The translations under genes were made by a program, and so were the position numbers. Shown here piece by piece: positions 49,032-59,847 of a DNA stretch of 64,000 nt. Origin of the DNA: Anthracocystis setariae (taxonomy: Eukaryota > Basidiomycota > Ustilaginomycetes > Ustilaginales > Ustilaginaceae); NCBI GenBank assembly GCA_928724745.1, contig CAKMXJ010000003.1, forward strand, positions 372,001-436,000, read 5' to 3'. Positions within the stretch are counted from its first letter, which is position 1; every line of letters starts with the position of its first letter. The notes under the pieces are model-generated. The model had not been told where the DNA came from. It did not search any database and saw only the letters and a program-made list of their open reading frames with translations.

Positions 49032-49880
49032 GACGAAGTGGTATGTAGCGCTTCTCGCTCAGCTGTCGGTTGACAGATGACGAGGAGAAGGACAGGGGGA
49101 AAGGTTGGGTAGTGTATCTGCCTTGGCTGAGGAGCACTTGGGGAGCGCAACAGGCGTCCTGACTGGAAGAAACGAGCGAGGATGGATAAGTTAGAGATTC
49201 TGGGACATTTGCGGAATGTTGAGTCGAGGGTCTCGGCAGAGAGATAGATGGGAACGCCGTGCCAGATTGGATGGATGGATGCTGCCGCTGCGACGAGGGC
49301 GTTGACTGAGCTGATGGAGAAAAGCTGAGTCGAAGGAAGCGTAGAGGCGTTGCTCGGATTCGCAAAGAGATATAGCGTTCTGATCACGAGTTGTTGGATG
49401 AGGTCGTACGGAATCGAAGGTAGTGAGAAGATGCGGAGAAGGCACGCAGTATGGGCGTTCAGCACGACAAGTAAGGCGGCATGGGAGTGAGGGATGATGG
49501 AGGAAGGATGGACGCCGTCGAGCGGAAGCAAGCACGGTAGAAGATCCAGGACGGACGTAAGGACGGACGGACGGAATGAATGAAGCGAGAGAGCCGGCTG
49601 CAATAGGATCGAGAGAAGCGAGCAGAGGAGGGTCAGCAATTGCAAAAAGTGACAGCGTCAAACGGATCGAGCTGATCTGCACGGCTGCTCCACTCTTGCA
49701 AAATTGATCATCGAATCGAAACTGCAAACACACACACACGAACACTACTCAAATGTAGCAAGCGACGGTGACGCGCTCCGCAGGCGCTGAGCCGCGAATC
49801 GGATCAAAGACCCGGCGAGGCAGCTACTGTAAGCGGGCGAAAGTGGATGAATGGATAGCTGCATGCATGCACCTCTACAG

Positions 49881-49904
49881 TAAAAATAAAAATAAAAATA
49901 AAAA
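49881..49904 (+). repeat. (TAAAAA)4 repeat
   Basis: Four hexamer units, the last extended by extra A. Non-coding. Confidence 0.9.
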
Positions 49905-50110
49905 AACTTGAAAGCAGCAGCAAATGAAGAGACGCTTCCAAACTCAGCCGTCCCAATAATGCGAGAAAATTCGTAAAATTAGGCAATTGCCGTGACAATT
50001 ATTGACTTGAGAGCTGCGAAAGCACAACTCCGAAAACCTTTTCTTGCAGATTGGATGATGACGGCCGCATTTCATCAAATTCGCTTTCCCTCATCCCCCA
50101 CCTTGGATCA

Positions 50111-50140
50111 CTGTGCTGTGCTGTGCTGTGCTGTGCTGTG
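50111..50140 (+). repeat. (CTGTG)6 pentanucleotide array
   Basis: Six perfect units followed by one CTGTA. Non-coding and gene-poor context. Confidence 0.92.
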
Positions 50141-50756
50141 CTGTAGGCAGGCATGTTGTTCTTACGCTCAAGAACATGCAACTTGTAACAACGCTGATGC
50201 AACCGTGCTTGATCAGTTGATTCACTTGATTTGCTTGAACACGACGACTGCCGCCATTCGACCAGGATCGGTGTCTTATCTCTGATCATTTGATCGTGCG
50301 AGTGTCTGAGGTCATGCTCATTCAACTGGATCTGATCGGAATGACAGCGCTTTGTAACAGGCAAGTGGGGTCTAGTGGCAGGCTAGTCCACTATACTGTA
50401 CTGTACTGCAGCTGCCTGGTCGCTCGCTTTCTGCTGATTGGGGCGGCTTTTGTTGGCAATGCACGCGCGTTTGAGCTCGCCAATAATGCAACTTGGTGCT
50501 TCAGCGATACTCACACTCACTGGGCAAGCTCGAGGAAAAGACGATGGTCGCTCGGATCGCCGCTAAAATGCAACTACTCGCAGCTACTCACATGTGCCAG
50601 AGTTATTTTTGGATTGCAACGTTGCAAGTCGGATCTCAACTGTAACCGAGGCTGCTTGGCTTCCCTTAGAAGGGCCCTTTGACAAGACCCTCGATCTTGG
50701 CTTGGCTTCCACCTTTAGCTTACTACGATCAGACTCATGACACGCAAACAACTTGT

Positions 50757-51776
50757 TTACAATGATAGTAGTACAGTTTCCATCAGCTTCAGCACCATCG
50801 TTGTTACCAGGTTGACCCGCATCGCCCTCTGTCCTTGGCGCTTCTCCCAACAAGCGAGCGCGAGCGTAACTCGTGTCTCCAGTGCAGCGCAATACTCACA
50901 GTATTGAAGGCCGTCTACAGTATTGACCGATGCGCGAGTCGGGTATAAGAGGTCATGCACGCTCATGCATCCTGCGACTTCACAGCACGGCGAATCACGA
51001 GCTGCTCTCCTCTCTTTTTTTTCGATACTGATTGAAACAAGTTGGCTCTGTCGCAGTGCTACAGCAAGCATGTCGACGGATCGGAGCCCAACAATAGCTC
51101 TCGACTCGGACCGTAACCGTTGCGTGCCACCAGACCCTATGTTCATCGCTCGTTCGGCTTCTGTCCGGTATCGGTGTCGATCGAGCAGAGTTTGCCCCGA
51201 TTTTTGACCCACATGCAGTACAGCACCACGTCTGCTGTTGACGAGATCACGAATTTCGGACCAACCGCGCAGCTTTGCAAAGAGATAAGAGAGAGCTTCA
51301 GCGCATCGTTGATCGCTTCCATACTGTTGCGTTGAATGCCTTTTACGATGTTTCATCTCTTGCTTCTGGCCGCAGACAGGATCGGGCAAAAAGTGTGTTG
51401 CAAAATGATGGCCGGTGCCAAGACGCGGCTTTGCAGAAGCTGAGATTCGCGAAACAACCGACTGAAAGCTTCCATCGGGCATCCACTTTTTGGACTGTCC
51501 TGATACCAGCCCTGAGCAACCTAGTTCTCTCCCCACGAGCTCACTGTCGGAACCAATACACTTTCCCCGTTTACGGAACAAGGAACTCACAATGATGAGG
51601 AGATCGTCTATAGCAAGCAGAGTTACGAATCGTGCGTACTGGAGCTTTTTGTTACGAAAAAAAGAGGCACAATTTCCAAATGATAATCTTCGAAAAAATT
51701 TGGTTGCAAAAAAGGAGCTCAAATTTGAACAGATGTCATCAAGATTGCTGTAGTACTTGCCGACAAGCACAACCAT
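50757..51776 (-). CDS. Orphan 339-codon reading frame (uncertain gene)
   Basis: An ATG-started frame of 339 codons not overlapped by any recognised gene. A frame this long is unlikely in random DNA of this composition, but codon choice is unbiased: A/T-ending and rare Arg/Leu codons are common, unlike neighbours with strong C/G third positions. I recognise no domain, signal peptide or membrane segment. The product is Arg/Ser/Leu-rich with scattered Cys. It lies tandem to and 237 bp beyond the EFL1 stop, in a gene-poor block. It could be a fast-evolving lineage-specific gene, a decayed gene, or chance. Expression data would decide. Confidence 0.3.
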   Translation of the reverse strand: MVVLVGKYYSNLDDICSNLSSFFATKFFRRLSFGNCASFFRNKKLQYARFVTLLAIDDLLIIVSSLFRKRGKCIGSDSELVGRELGCSGLVSGQSKKWMPDGSFQSVVSRISASAKPRLGTGHHFATHFLPDPVCGQKQEMKHRKRHSTQQYGSDQRCAEALSYLFAKLRGWSEIRDLVNSRRGAVLHVGQKSGQTLLDRHRYRTEAERAMNIGSGGTQRLRSESRAIVGLRSVDMLAVALRQSQLVSISIEKKERRAARDSPCCEVAGCMSVHDLLYPTRASVNTVDGLQYCEYCAALETRVTLALACWEKRQGQRAMRVNLVTTMVLKLMETVLLSL

Positions 51777-52013
51777 AGTGTGCTTCGGAGCATGACATGC
51801 AACACTCTTTTCCTACCTACATCCGCATCAGAGGCCGTTCATACTTTACGCAAAGGAGCTCAAAACTGTTCCATAACGATCAGCTCGACCACGTCCATCA
51901 CACAGTAACCAGAACCCTTCTCCCTCTCTTTGGCCCTTTTTGACAATGCCTATTCCAGCAAAATGATATCGAGGAATGCATTGAATGCCTGTTGATGTAA
52001 CCGATAACAGCAC

Positions 52014-55000
52014 TTAATTGCTCTTGAGTGTCCTCTGTTTTTCGGCGGCCTCTACGATCCTTTGTTGAACAAACAGACCCTTCCTCTTCCTGACCGAATC
52101 CATGTACTTTTTGGCGACGTTTTCACGATCACCCTTCTCGCCGAGATCCTCCAACTCCTCTTCGGTCCTTGGAACCCAGAACGGATCGAGATCAAACAGT
52201 TCGAACCCTTTAAAGATGAGCTGTGGACTAGCCGCGCCACTCGTCCGTTTTCGGATCTCATCGGCAAACCCAAATGACTCCACCACCGGCAACAATGAAC
52301 CGACGGTAAAGAACGAGGTGCCTTCCTTCATCTCCTCGCTGATGATCTTGCCGCGACGTTTGGCGAGCACCGCATGGACCTTGCCAAGAACCTCGGTCGA
52401 TGCCTGGATATCGCACGAGTACATGGCGAGCATCAGGCGTGCACTCCAATCGAGCAGACCCTGCTTGCAGCTCTCGCGGAAGTTCGACATGAGTGGTCCT
52501 GTAACTGAGGTCAGCACCGTGGAGGGTGGGGTGGAGACGTGGATGGATTCGATAAAGAACGCCAGGCCTTGCATGGGTTCAGCACACAGCGGTCCTGACG
52601 AGGTGGCCATTTGGAAGCCAGAATCAATGCTCTCGTTGAGCGCCGCCAGATTGACATTCGTCTTCCCCCCCTCCTCCTCCCCCTCCCCCTCCCCCTCCCC
52701 GCCGTGATCGTTGACAGACATACGGTGGAGAGCGTCAGACAACTTGTCGGCACCCTCGCCCATCCCCACCGCATCGGCTGCCGGCGTAGCCACCCCCGAA
52801 TTCATCCGAGTCGTCGCTCGACTCGGATCCGTCCGATTCCTCAACCCCACCCTACCCGCCCCCGTTCTATCAACGAGAATATTCGCACCCACCCTCCTAG
52901 GTCCGAACGAAACGATTTTCTCCACCACCTCGCGCCAATCCTCACCCGTCCTATCCTGCCCACACTTGTCCAAAACCGAACTCAAAGTCGCCCAGAACTT
53001 ATCCGCCCGCACCGTCTTGCTCGCCTGCGACCCTGCCGCATCCACCGACCCCACCTCCCCATCGTCACCACCCACACTACGATGCTGCAGTCGTCGCAAC
53101 GTCTGCGTGTTCGCCAACAGGAACTCCACCACAGCCTTTGGCAGCGGCACGGCTCGAACGCGGTACGTCACCGCGCCATTGGCAACACTGCCATCCATCG
53201 TGCCCCTCGCAGCAACTTCGGTCTTGGGCGGCGGCATCTCGGGCGCACGCACACACGTCTCCCTAAACGGAACCAAAGGTGGCGAAACCTGAATCTCACA
53301 CTTGGCAAACCTCTCGCGAAGGTCCTTCAAACAACGCTCCAAATGCAGCTCTCCGGCGGTGAGGATCACATGCTCACCCGTATCCTGGATCAACGATTCG
53401 ACACACGGGTCGGCCTGGTTGAGCAGCTTGAGTCCCTCGACGAGCTTGGGCATGTCTTGTGGGTTGACCGGCTCGAGGGCGACCCGGACGATGGGCGCCG
53501 AGAGCATGTTGACTCCAGCCAGGTTGACAAAGGTCTTCTTGGCCATATCGACGTCGATGCTCGCCGCGTCTTGATGTCGCTCGATCGGATAGGATAGAAC
53601 AAGCGAGGGCGAGCATAGCGTGGCATTTCGTAGCACTTTGCCTTCCATGCCACGAACGGCAAATACGTTGCCCGCAGGCACTTCGTTGACCGCGAGCAGG
53701 TCTCGACCCATGATCATGTAGAGAGCCTCGAGCTGAACAGGTCGGATGTGCTTAGCATTCGAAGGGTGAGAGGGCGAAAGCGAGGTGTTGTACTTGGGCA
53801 GCAGGGCGTACATCCATTGACCGACGCGAAGCGTACCCGAATACAGACGGGCGAAACCGAGAACGACTTCCTCGGCACCATCCTCTTCCTCTTCCTCTTC
53901 CTCTGCCTGCTTGGCCGCTTGAGCTTGGGCTTCGCGTTGAGCTCGCGCTGCACGTTGGGCTTCTGCCTCTTCAAGGCTAGTACCGTTGGCTTCCGCGCCC
54001 GCGTCCACATCCGCCTCCATGGAGGCGCCGGTAGCAGCGAGGGCAGCACGCACCGCGTTCTGACGCTCCCTGCTCTCCTTGGCCCTCTCGCGCATCTGTT
54101 CGGCAGTCAAAGGCGCCTTCTTCGCCTCCGGCAGATCCTCTTTCTTGACCGCAAACATCTTACTGACGTAGGCGATGCGATTGGACTTGGGCCCAATCTC
54201 GGCATTCATCAGATGCTGTTCCAGCGGTGTCTTGGCTTGATAGTTGCCTCGGTCAAAGTAGCTCATATCCGGATTGAGCATCATGGGAATCCTCTTGGCC
54301 TGGGCTTTGCTCGTGGGAGGGATGACGTAGACGATGGCAGCGAATGCGCAGCTGGCTAGTGGCAACCACTGACTGACGATGGCTTTGATAAGTGTGGATG
54401 CGTCCTTGGACTTGAGATCTCTCGGGTGCACCTTGAGGTTGAGGGATGTGACGATCTTTTCGATCTTTTCTTGATCCCTGTTTTCCACGATGGCATCGTA
54501 GACGTTCCAGATGTTTTCGAGAACGAATTGGACGAACATGGGCTTGAGCGTGCGCTTCTCCTTCTCCTTCTGCTTCTGACTGAGTACGCGTTTGGTCTTG
54601 GGATCAAAGTAGAAATCACCCCAAAGCACTTTGCGGAGTTTGTGTTCCTTGATGCCCATTTTCTTGGCATAGAGCATGGCGAAGCGCTCGAGACGGAAAG
54701 CCCAGTTGTCGATGGCAGAAGCAAAGATGACGTTTCCCTTGGAAGGATCGAAGTAGATATCTTCGTCGTCTCGCTCTTGGCGATCGTCGTCGTCGTCGGG
54801 GGCATCATCAGCTTCGTCACCTGCGGCAGCGGCGATCGAGTCGTTCTTGGCCTGCTTACGAGCCGCGATACGTTTTTCGCGCTCTTCGTGCCATCGTTCG
54901 TCGTCGTCCATGCGCGCGGATGCAAAGAAAGAGCCAACGACGGCATTGACTTGCTCGATCACTTGGATGAGGTGATGGTATGCTTCGTTGGGAGACAGCT

Positions 55001-55490
55001 TGAGTTCTGTGATGAGTCGGTCGAGCTTGTTGAGGACGAGGATAGGCTCGAGTCCATCCTGCCACGCTTGGCGCAGCACGGTGACGGTCTGAGCGCAAAC
55101 GCCTTCGACGACGTCAACGATGAGCAGCGCTCCGTCACAAAGTCTCGAAGCTGTGGATACCTCGGAGGAGAAATCCACATGGCCGGGGGTATCGATGAGG
55201 TTGATCATAAAGTCCTGGATAGGCGGGAGGTTATCTGGATCCCATCCTTTTGTGGGATCGTGGACACGCATCTTGACCGAGAGCGACACGGCGGACGCCT
55301 CCATGGTGATACCTCGTTCTTGCTCATCTTCTCTGGAGTCAAGGTATCGGATCTGACCGGCCATGCGAGCTGAAATGATGTTGTTGGCAGCGAGCAGTGA
55401 GTCGGCAAAAGAAGACTTGCCATGGTCGACATGGCCGATCAATGTGCAGCAGCGCACGTTGTGCGAGCTGAAACGCTTGCCGTCCGCCAT
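52014..55490 (-). CDS. RIA1: Elongation factor-like GTPase EFL1/RIA1 (60S maturation)
   Basis: Cytoplasmic GTPase related to EF-2 that, with Sdo1/SBDS, releases eIF6/Tif6 from pre-60S subunits. The 1,158-residue frame starts MADGKRFSSHNVRCCTLIGH with the P-loop GHVDHGKSS (about 19-27), switch region EDEQERGITMEASAVSLSVK, DTPGHVDF and NKLD. Later EF-2-like domains include the LLTAGELHLERCLKDLRERF-type segment (as HVILTAGELHLERCLKDLRE) and a C-terminal domain PQLIFKGFELFDLDPFWVPR. Family-specific insertions are present: an Ala/Glu-rich block near 480-560 and a Gly/Glu linker near 930-942 encoded by a G-run. The C-terminus (KYMDSVRKRKGLF) is typical of EFL1. Length fits the family (1,110-1,160). 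Confidence 0.94.
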   Translation of the reverse strand: MADGKRFSSHNVRCCTLIGHVDHGKSSFADSLLAANNIISARMAGQIRYLDSREDEQERGITMEASAVSLSVKMRVHDPTKGWDPDNLPPIQDFMINLIDTPGHVDFSSEVSTASRLCDGALLIVDVVEGVCAQTVTVLRQAWQDGLEPILVLNKLDRLITELKLSPNEAYHHLIQVIEQVNAVVGSFFASARMDDDERWHEEREKRIAARKQAKNDSIAAAAGDEADDAPDDDDDRQERDDEDIYFDPSKGNVIFASAIDNWAFRLERFAMLYAKKMGIKEHKLRKVLWGDFYFDPKTKRVLSQKQKEKEKRTLKPMFVQFVLENIWNVYDAIVENRDQEKIEKIVTSLNLKVHPRDLKSKDASTLIKAIVSQWLPLASCAFAAIVYVIPPTSKAQAKRIPMMLNPDMSYFDRGNYQAKTPLEQHLMNAEIGPKSNRIAYVSKMFAVKKEDLPEAKKAPLTAEQMRERAKESRERQNAVRAALAATGASMEADVDAGAEANGTSLEEAEAQRAARAQREAQAQAAKQAEEEEEEEDGAEEVVLGFARLYSGTLRVGQWMYALLPKYNTSLSPSHPSNAKHIRPVQLEALYMIMGRDLLAVNEVPAGNVFAVRGMEGKVLRNATLCSPSLVLSYPIERHQDAASIDVDMAKKTFVNLAGVNMLSAPIVRVALEPVNPQDMPKLVEGLKLLNQADPCVESLIQDTGEHVILTAGELHLERCLKDLRERFAKCEIQVSPPLVPFRETCVRAPEMPPPKTEVAARGTMDGSVANGAVTYRVRAVPLPKAVVEFLLANTQTLRRLQHRSVGGDDGEVGSVDAAGSQASKTVRADKFWATLSSVLDKCGQDRTGEDWREVVEKIVSFGPRRVGANILVDRTGAGRVGLRNRTDPSRATTRMNSGVATPAADAVGMGEGADKLSDALHRMSVNDHGGEGEGEGEEEGGKTNVNLAALNESIDSGFQMATSSGPLCAEPMQGLAFFIESIHVSTPPSTVLTSVTGPLMSNFRESCKQGLLDWSARLMLAMYSCDIQASTEVLGKVHAVLAKRRGKIISEEMKEGTSFFTVGSLLPVVESFGFADEIRKRTSGAASPQLIFKGFELFDLDPFWVPRTEEELEDLGEKGDRENVAKKYMDSVRKRKGLFVQQRIVEAAEKQRTLKSN
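52665..52703 (-). promoter_or_regulatory. Potential G-quadruplex in EFL1 coding strand
   Basis: The minus (coding) strand carries at least four G4-G5 tracts separated by single A residues, plus further GGA units. It encodes the linker GGEGEGEGEEEGG. The mRNA itself would carry the G-tracts. Structure formation is inference. Confidence 0.5.
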
Positions 55491-55886
55491 GCTGAGCCGT
55501 TTTTGCTTCGAATAGCCAGATGCCGTGCTGCAATGCTACGATCCGATCCGAAGCGAGGATAGCAAGATCGAGTATGGTGGAGCAAATGGGACCTGTCAAT
55601 GCGTTCGTTGCACTGTCAAAAGCTGAGTCGACAAAGTTGGCTGAGTGTGAGTGTGAGTTGCAGTTGACTCTTTTTGATTTTGGAAGAAAATGTCCAAAAA
55701 ATGCACAGAGTTGTGGAGGAGAAGTGTGTCTCTCCCGATCGGCGTCGGATCGGGGATGGCAAGTCAACGGAAGTCGGAATTCTCCACTCTTGTCGCTCGG
55801 CCACTTTGTACATGCAACCGGGCGCTTGGACTTCCGCTTCATACTTTCGACCTTTCCTATCATCGCCTCTCATCACCCCGATCACG
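55491..55886. promoter_or_regulatory. Divergent promoter, EFL1 / SNRNP40
   Basis: 396 bp between head-to-head genes. No TATA box or clear motif recognised. The SNRNP40 frame is open upstream to 55674 but family N-termini fit the ATG at 55887. Confidence 0.55.
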
Positions 55887-57020
55887 ATGGCGGAGAAACG
55901 CAAGACATCTCCTCCCATCTCATACCGCGAAGCCTCGCTTGTAAAGCGCCAACGCCACGGCGACGACGATGAGACCAATTCTTCTCAACAACTTGCCATC
56001 GCCTCCTCCAAGGATGGTCAGGATCGAGGTCTGGTTCGCTCGATCAAACGCACATCTTCGCTGTCGCATCCGATCCTCGGTCTGACTGGAGCGCACACGT
56101 CTGAGATCCTGGACGTCAAGTTCTCCCGCGACGGATCGAGGATCGCAGCTGCTTCGGCGGACCGCACTATTTCCATCTGGAGCGTCTACGGCGACTGCGC
56201 CAACATCGGTCAGCTCAAAGGCCACTCGAAAGCGGTCACATGCTTGAGCTTTAGCAACAATATTCCGCATGCGCTCTACTCGGGCTCGGCGGATGGCACG
56301 ATCATCGTATGGAGCTTGACCACCGGTGAAAAGCAGAGGAGGCTTCGAGGACACAGAGCGGTGGTCAACTGCGTTTCGGCGACGCGCTCAGGGCCAGAAC
56401 TGATCGTATCTGGCTCGGACGACGGGCGAGTCATGATCTGGCAGCCAGAGTCAAAGGAACCGTTGGACGTCTTGGAAGTTGGGTACCCGGTGACTGCAGT
56501 AGCGTTCTCCGATGATTCGAGTCAGATCTACGTCGCGGGCATCGATAACCAGATTCACATCTACGACTTGACGCGTAAAGCCATTGCGCTGTCACTTGTC
56601 GGCCATATGGATACCGTGACATCGTTAGCACTCTCTCCATCCGGATCGCATCTGCTGTCGACGTCGTTCGACGATACCCTGCGCATTTGGGACGTCAGAC
56701 CATTCGCACCCGAACCCAACCCTGCCGACACTAACGCCAACACCGCCAATCCGAGACTGTACAGGACGTTGAGAGGAACCACCTTTGGTGGGTTCGAAAA
56801 TCTTCTCATCAAAGCGGGCTGGAGCGCAGATGGCGACAAGGTGGTCGCAGGTGGTGCAGATAGGACGTGTACGATCTGGGACGTTCAGAGCAGTGCGATA
56901 TTGTACAAGCTGCCAGGACATAAAGGTACTTGTACCGCAGCCGTGTTTCATCCCTTAGAGCCTGTGGTTGTGTCGAGCTCCACCGATATGACGCTATTGC
57001 TGGGAGAAATCGATCCCTAA
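55887..57020 (+). CDS. SNRNP40: U5 snRNP 40-kDa WD40 protein (SNRNP40)
   Basis: WD40 component of the U5 snRNP that binds Prp8, within the spliceosome. From the ATG MAEKRKTSPPISYREASLVK the protein is 377 residues (family about 350). Seven WD repeats are visible: GLTGAHTSEILDVKFSRDGS, DGTIIVWSLTTGEKQRRLRG, GHRAVVNCVSATRSGPELIV and so on, with WD or equivalent ends ISIWS, VMIWQ, IHIYD, LRIWD and CTIWD. The first blade GAHTSEILDVKFSRDG matches SNRNP40/Prp8BP. The N-terminus up to residue 50 is basic and Ser/Gly-rich. An upstream extension of the frame (from 55674) is rejected. It ends 331 bp before the donor of the next gene's last intron. Confidence 0.92.
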   Translation: MAEKRKTSPPISYREASLVKRQRHGDDDETNSSQQLAIASSKDGQDRGLVRSIKRTSSLSHPILGLTGAHTSEILDVKFSRDGSRIAAASADRTISIWSVYGDCANIGQLKGHSKAVTCLSFSNNIPHALYSGSADGTIIVWSLTTGEKQRRLRGHRAVVNCVSATRSGPELIVSGSDDGRVMIWQPESKEPLDVLEVGYPVTAVAFSDDSSQIYVAGIDNQIHIYDLTRKAIALSLVGHMDTVTSLALSPSGSHLLSTSFDDTLRIWDVRPFAPEPNPADTNANTANPRLYRTLRGTTFGGFENLLIKAGWSADGDKVVAGGADRTCTIWDVQSSAILYKLPGHKGTCTAAVFHPLEPVVVSSSTDMTLLLGEIDP

Positions 57021-57183
57021 CTGGGCCCCTTCTCCCGATCGTGAAATGGGGACTTTGGTGTCACTATGTATTACCATGTGTTGTTTTTCATCATTCGATT
57101 ACATTTTTGTTTTTCGTTGCATACAGCTGGTGTAGGTCTCGACATTTTGCCGTGGAGTGTGTTTCTTCGGGATGGATCAAAAT

Positions 57184-59625
57184 TTACTGGCGAGGAGGCG
57201 TTGTTGGCTCGGTTGGGAAGATCGACGTTGTGTTGGTCCACGACGTGTTGGGCGTCAGACCTGGCGTTGAGCAGAACACTGCCTCCTCGAGCTGATTCCG
57301 GCAAGTCGATTCAAATTTAGAGTCAGTTTTCCCGCCACTTTACTTTGTCCATTAAAGCTGGGTGGGGAGGTGGGCACTTACGGAAGACAAGCGCTTGTGC
57401 AGGCGACTGAACTTGTCGTTGGTGGTCATCAGTCGATCCTGTAGCGTGATCAGGGATTGTTGGATCGAGCCGAGATGGCCTGCCTGTTCGAGGTGGTTGA
57501 CGATCTTGTGCAGGGTGGATTCGAGCTGGGTGAGGTTGGTTTCTGCCATGTTCTCGGTAGTGTGAATGCTGTGGTGTGGGGGTGTTGTGTGGCGTCTGGA
57601 GTATGGGGTGGGTGGGCAGCCAGTGGGTTGTGAGACGATGATACTTGGCACTTGTCGAATGCTTTCTTTCTGTTCCTCCTCCTCCTCCTCCTCCTCCTCG
57701 TCGTCGTCAAAACCAAGATCAATTAAACTCTCCTCCAACAATTGGATTCCATCCTTGACATCCGAAGTCGCAGGAGTCAGGTCCACCACCGATCCATCCA
57801 CTTGAACTTGGCTAATCCGATCTTCAACTCTACACCGAAGCAGAACCACCATCATCAATCCAGGCCGCTTTTTGAGCACCTCGAGCATCTCTTCGGGATG
57901 ACGATGGAACATGTCGTCAAGCGTCTTCAGGTGGGAATCCGCCTTTCGTTCCAGCACGGACAGAGTCGTCGTGGGCGCTTCCAGTGAGGACCGACGATCA
58001 TCTTGCCCATCCTTATCCACCCGCAGTGTGGACGCAGTGACCCCGCACGGTGATTCAATCGGAACATTTGTGGACGGAGGCACTTCGATCGCTAGCGCAA
58101 GTCGTTCGAATTGCGAATCCGACAATCGTGCAATATGTCGAGTCCCACTACCCCCACTGCACCTACTCGACCCCCTTCCGTCGTTCCCCTGCTTCGACGG
58201 CGAGGCCTTGTACTTCTGTGGCCTTGCCATCCCCAGCGCCGTCACTCGTTTAGCTGTCAACGTGGGCGTCTTGTTCGGATCTTCTTCCACTTCCTCATCC
58301 CTGCTCCTGTCGCTGTTACCTTTCTTCGACAACGGACTTCGACTGACGCTGGTCAAGTGCGATGAAGTCGCATCGTCCGTTGACGAGAATCGCGAGTGTC
58401 TCGAAGCGATCTTGGACGAAACCAACGATGGCGGTGTGGTGACTTGAACTCTCCAATTCTGAATTCGTTTCACCGCCTCAAAGTCGTCACGGCTTTCTTG
58501 CACGCGTCGTTCGCTCGCACTTCGCTCCTTGATCGGACTCAGTCTAAGCCTAGCCGGGGGAGAAAGAGCGCCGTTCTCGTCGTCGCGTTCGGATCCGGTA
58601 TGCTGGTGGTCGACGGTTTCGCGAGCGGGATCGATTTTCATGGTTTCGGAGGAAGCTGCTGAACGATTTCGTCTGCGCTCGCGGTGGTTGGAGTGGAACG
58701 ATAGCAGACTGTCCAAATCGTACGCGAGACGGTCTGCATCGAACGGCTCGAGTCCATTGGCCTGGTGGCGGTCGGATGAAGGTCGATGGATTCGAGTTAG
58801 GTTGTCGACACGCGTGTCCAACGTGAGGGAGGGACGCGGTGTCTTAGAGATGCCTAATCCTGCGGCTTGCTGTTGCGGAGGCGAGGTGATTGGATGTGTG
58901 GTGCGGAGGGTGGGCGTCGGTGGCAGTGGACGACTTGCAACTTGGATGGCTGGAGGCATAGTCGGACGAGGGGAGTCTAAGCGGACGCGGACCCTCTCGG
59001 TTTGACGACACCGTGGGCCAGCTCCAGGTTGGTTGGGGAATCTTTTCTTGGCTGAAACGGCTACAGTTGAAGGGAGAGCAGGAGGCTTCGGAGGCTTCGA
59101 CACATTTGTTTCGGAACCAAGTCGTTCTCGCAAGGTATCAATGACAGCTGGTCCTCCCTCCCGCCGCTTGCTCCGCATCACACCATTTCTACCCGACTCA
59201 GCTGGACCGTCGTTGTAGATCCTTTGGCTCTGATCGACATACGCACCATACGCATCGGTCACAATCACAGCAGGCGGAACTCTACCTGCAATCGGAACCG
59301 TTCTCTTCCCACCCCCTGCCCCGACCGCTTCCGAACCATCTTTGGACATCGACAGAAATCGGGTCACCGCTTTCATCTTAGCCCTGACATTTCCGAACGC
59401 TTTCTTGGCCCCGGTCGACGACGAAGAGGATGCGGGCTGGATCAAGGAGTCCTTGCTGCGGGTTGGGGTCGAAAGCGGTGGTTGTGTGGTGTCAGACATC
59501 CACGGGAGCGGATGCCAGCGAACGTATTTGACATCGCGGGCAATATCACTGTCGGTGATGGCGCGCATACTGCCGCTACTCCCAACCAAGCTCAGATCGC
59601 TCACATCATCCGGCGAGCCATACAT
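57184..59625 (-). CDS. Unrecognised Ser/Arg-rich protein with coiled-coil tail, two exons
   Basis: Predicted gene read from 59625 to 57382, then, after a 90-bp GTAAGT...CAG intron (57292-57381), to the TAA at 57184-57186; about 783 residues. Without splicing the frame ends ten codons later at 57352. The start MYGSPDDVSDL at 59625 is chosen over 59796 because the upstream part looks non-coding. The protein is largely disordered and Ser/Arg-rich, with a Glu run near the end. The last 91 residues (MAETNLTQLESTLHKIVNHL onward, then LEEAVFCSTPGLTPNTSW) form a distinct helical, coiled-coil-like module after a CA-rich stretch that resembles a 5' leader. It may be a separate small gene starting at 57549. 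Function unknown. Confidence 0.55.
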
Positions 59626-59847
59626 CTTGCAACGCGAGTGTAGCAAAGATGAAGCGAACAAGGTCGTACCGGAAAAGGAAGACGGGGAGGCAAACAAGAC
59701 CTTTGGGAGGGGCACAGTTATAGCTCCACAAGAACGACACAGACTCAGGCACACGACGAAAGGGTGCGCAAGAGAGAGTGTATTGTTGTAGTACATTCGA
59801 CAAGTGGGGGGTTTACACAAGAAAGGGTATACAGAAGTTTGTTTGAC

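Larger units (their letters stand above)
49032..50756. other. Intergenic region upstream of the giant MDR gene
   Basis: 1.7 kb with no convincing gene. From 49032 to about 49745 is the MDR gene's probable leader and promoter (C/T-rich on the minus strand). Further right are (TAAAAA)4 at 49881-49904, (CTGTG)6 at 50111-50140 and ATACTGTACTGTACTGC near 50394-50410. Frames are short and overlap each other. Confidence 0.5.

Noticed and set aside
54426..55373. 315-codon + strand frame within EFL1
   Set aside because: Antisense to the conserved GTPase domain; no independent features.
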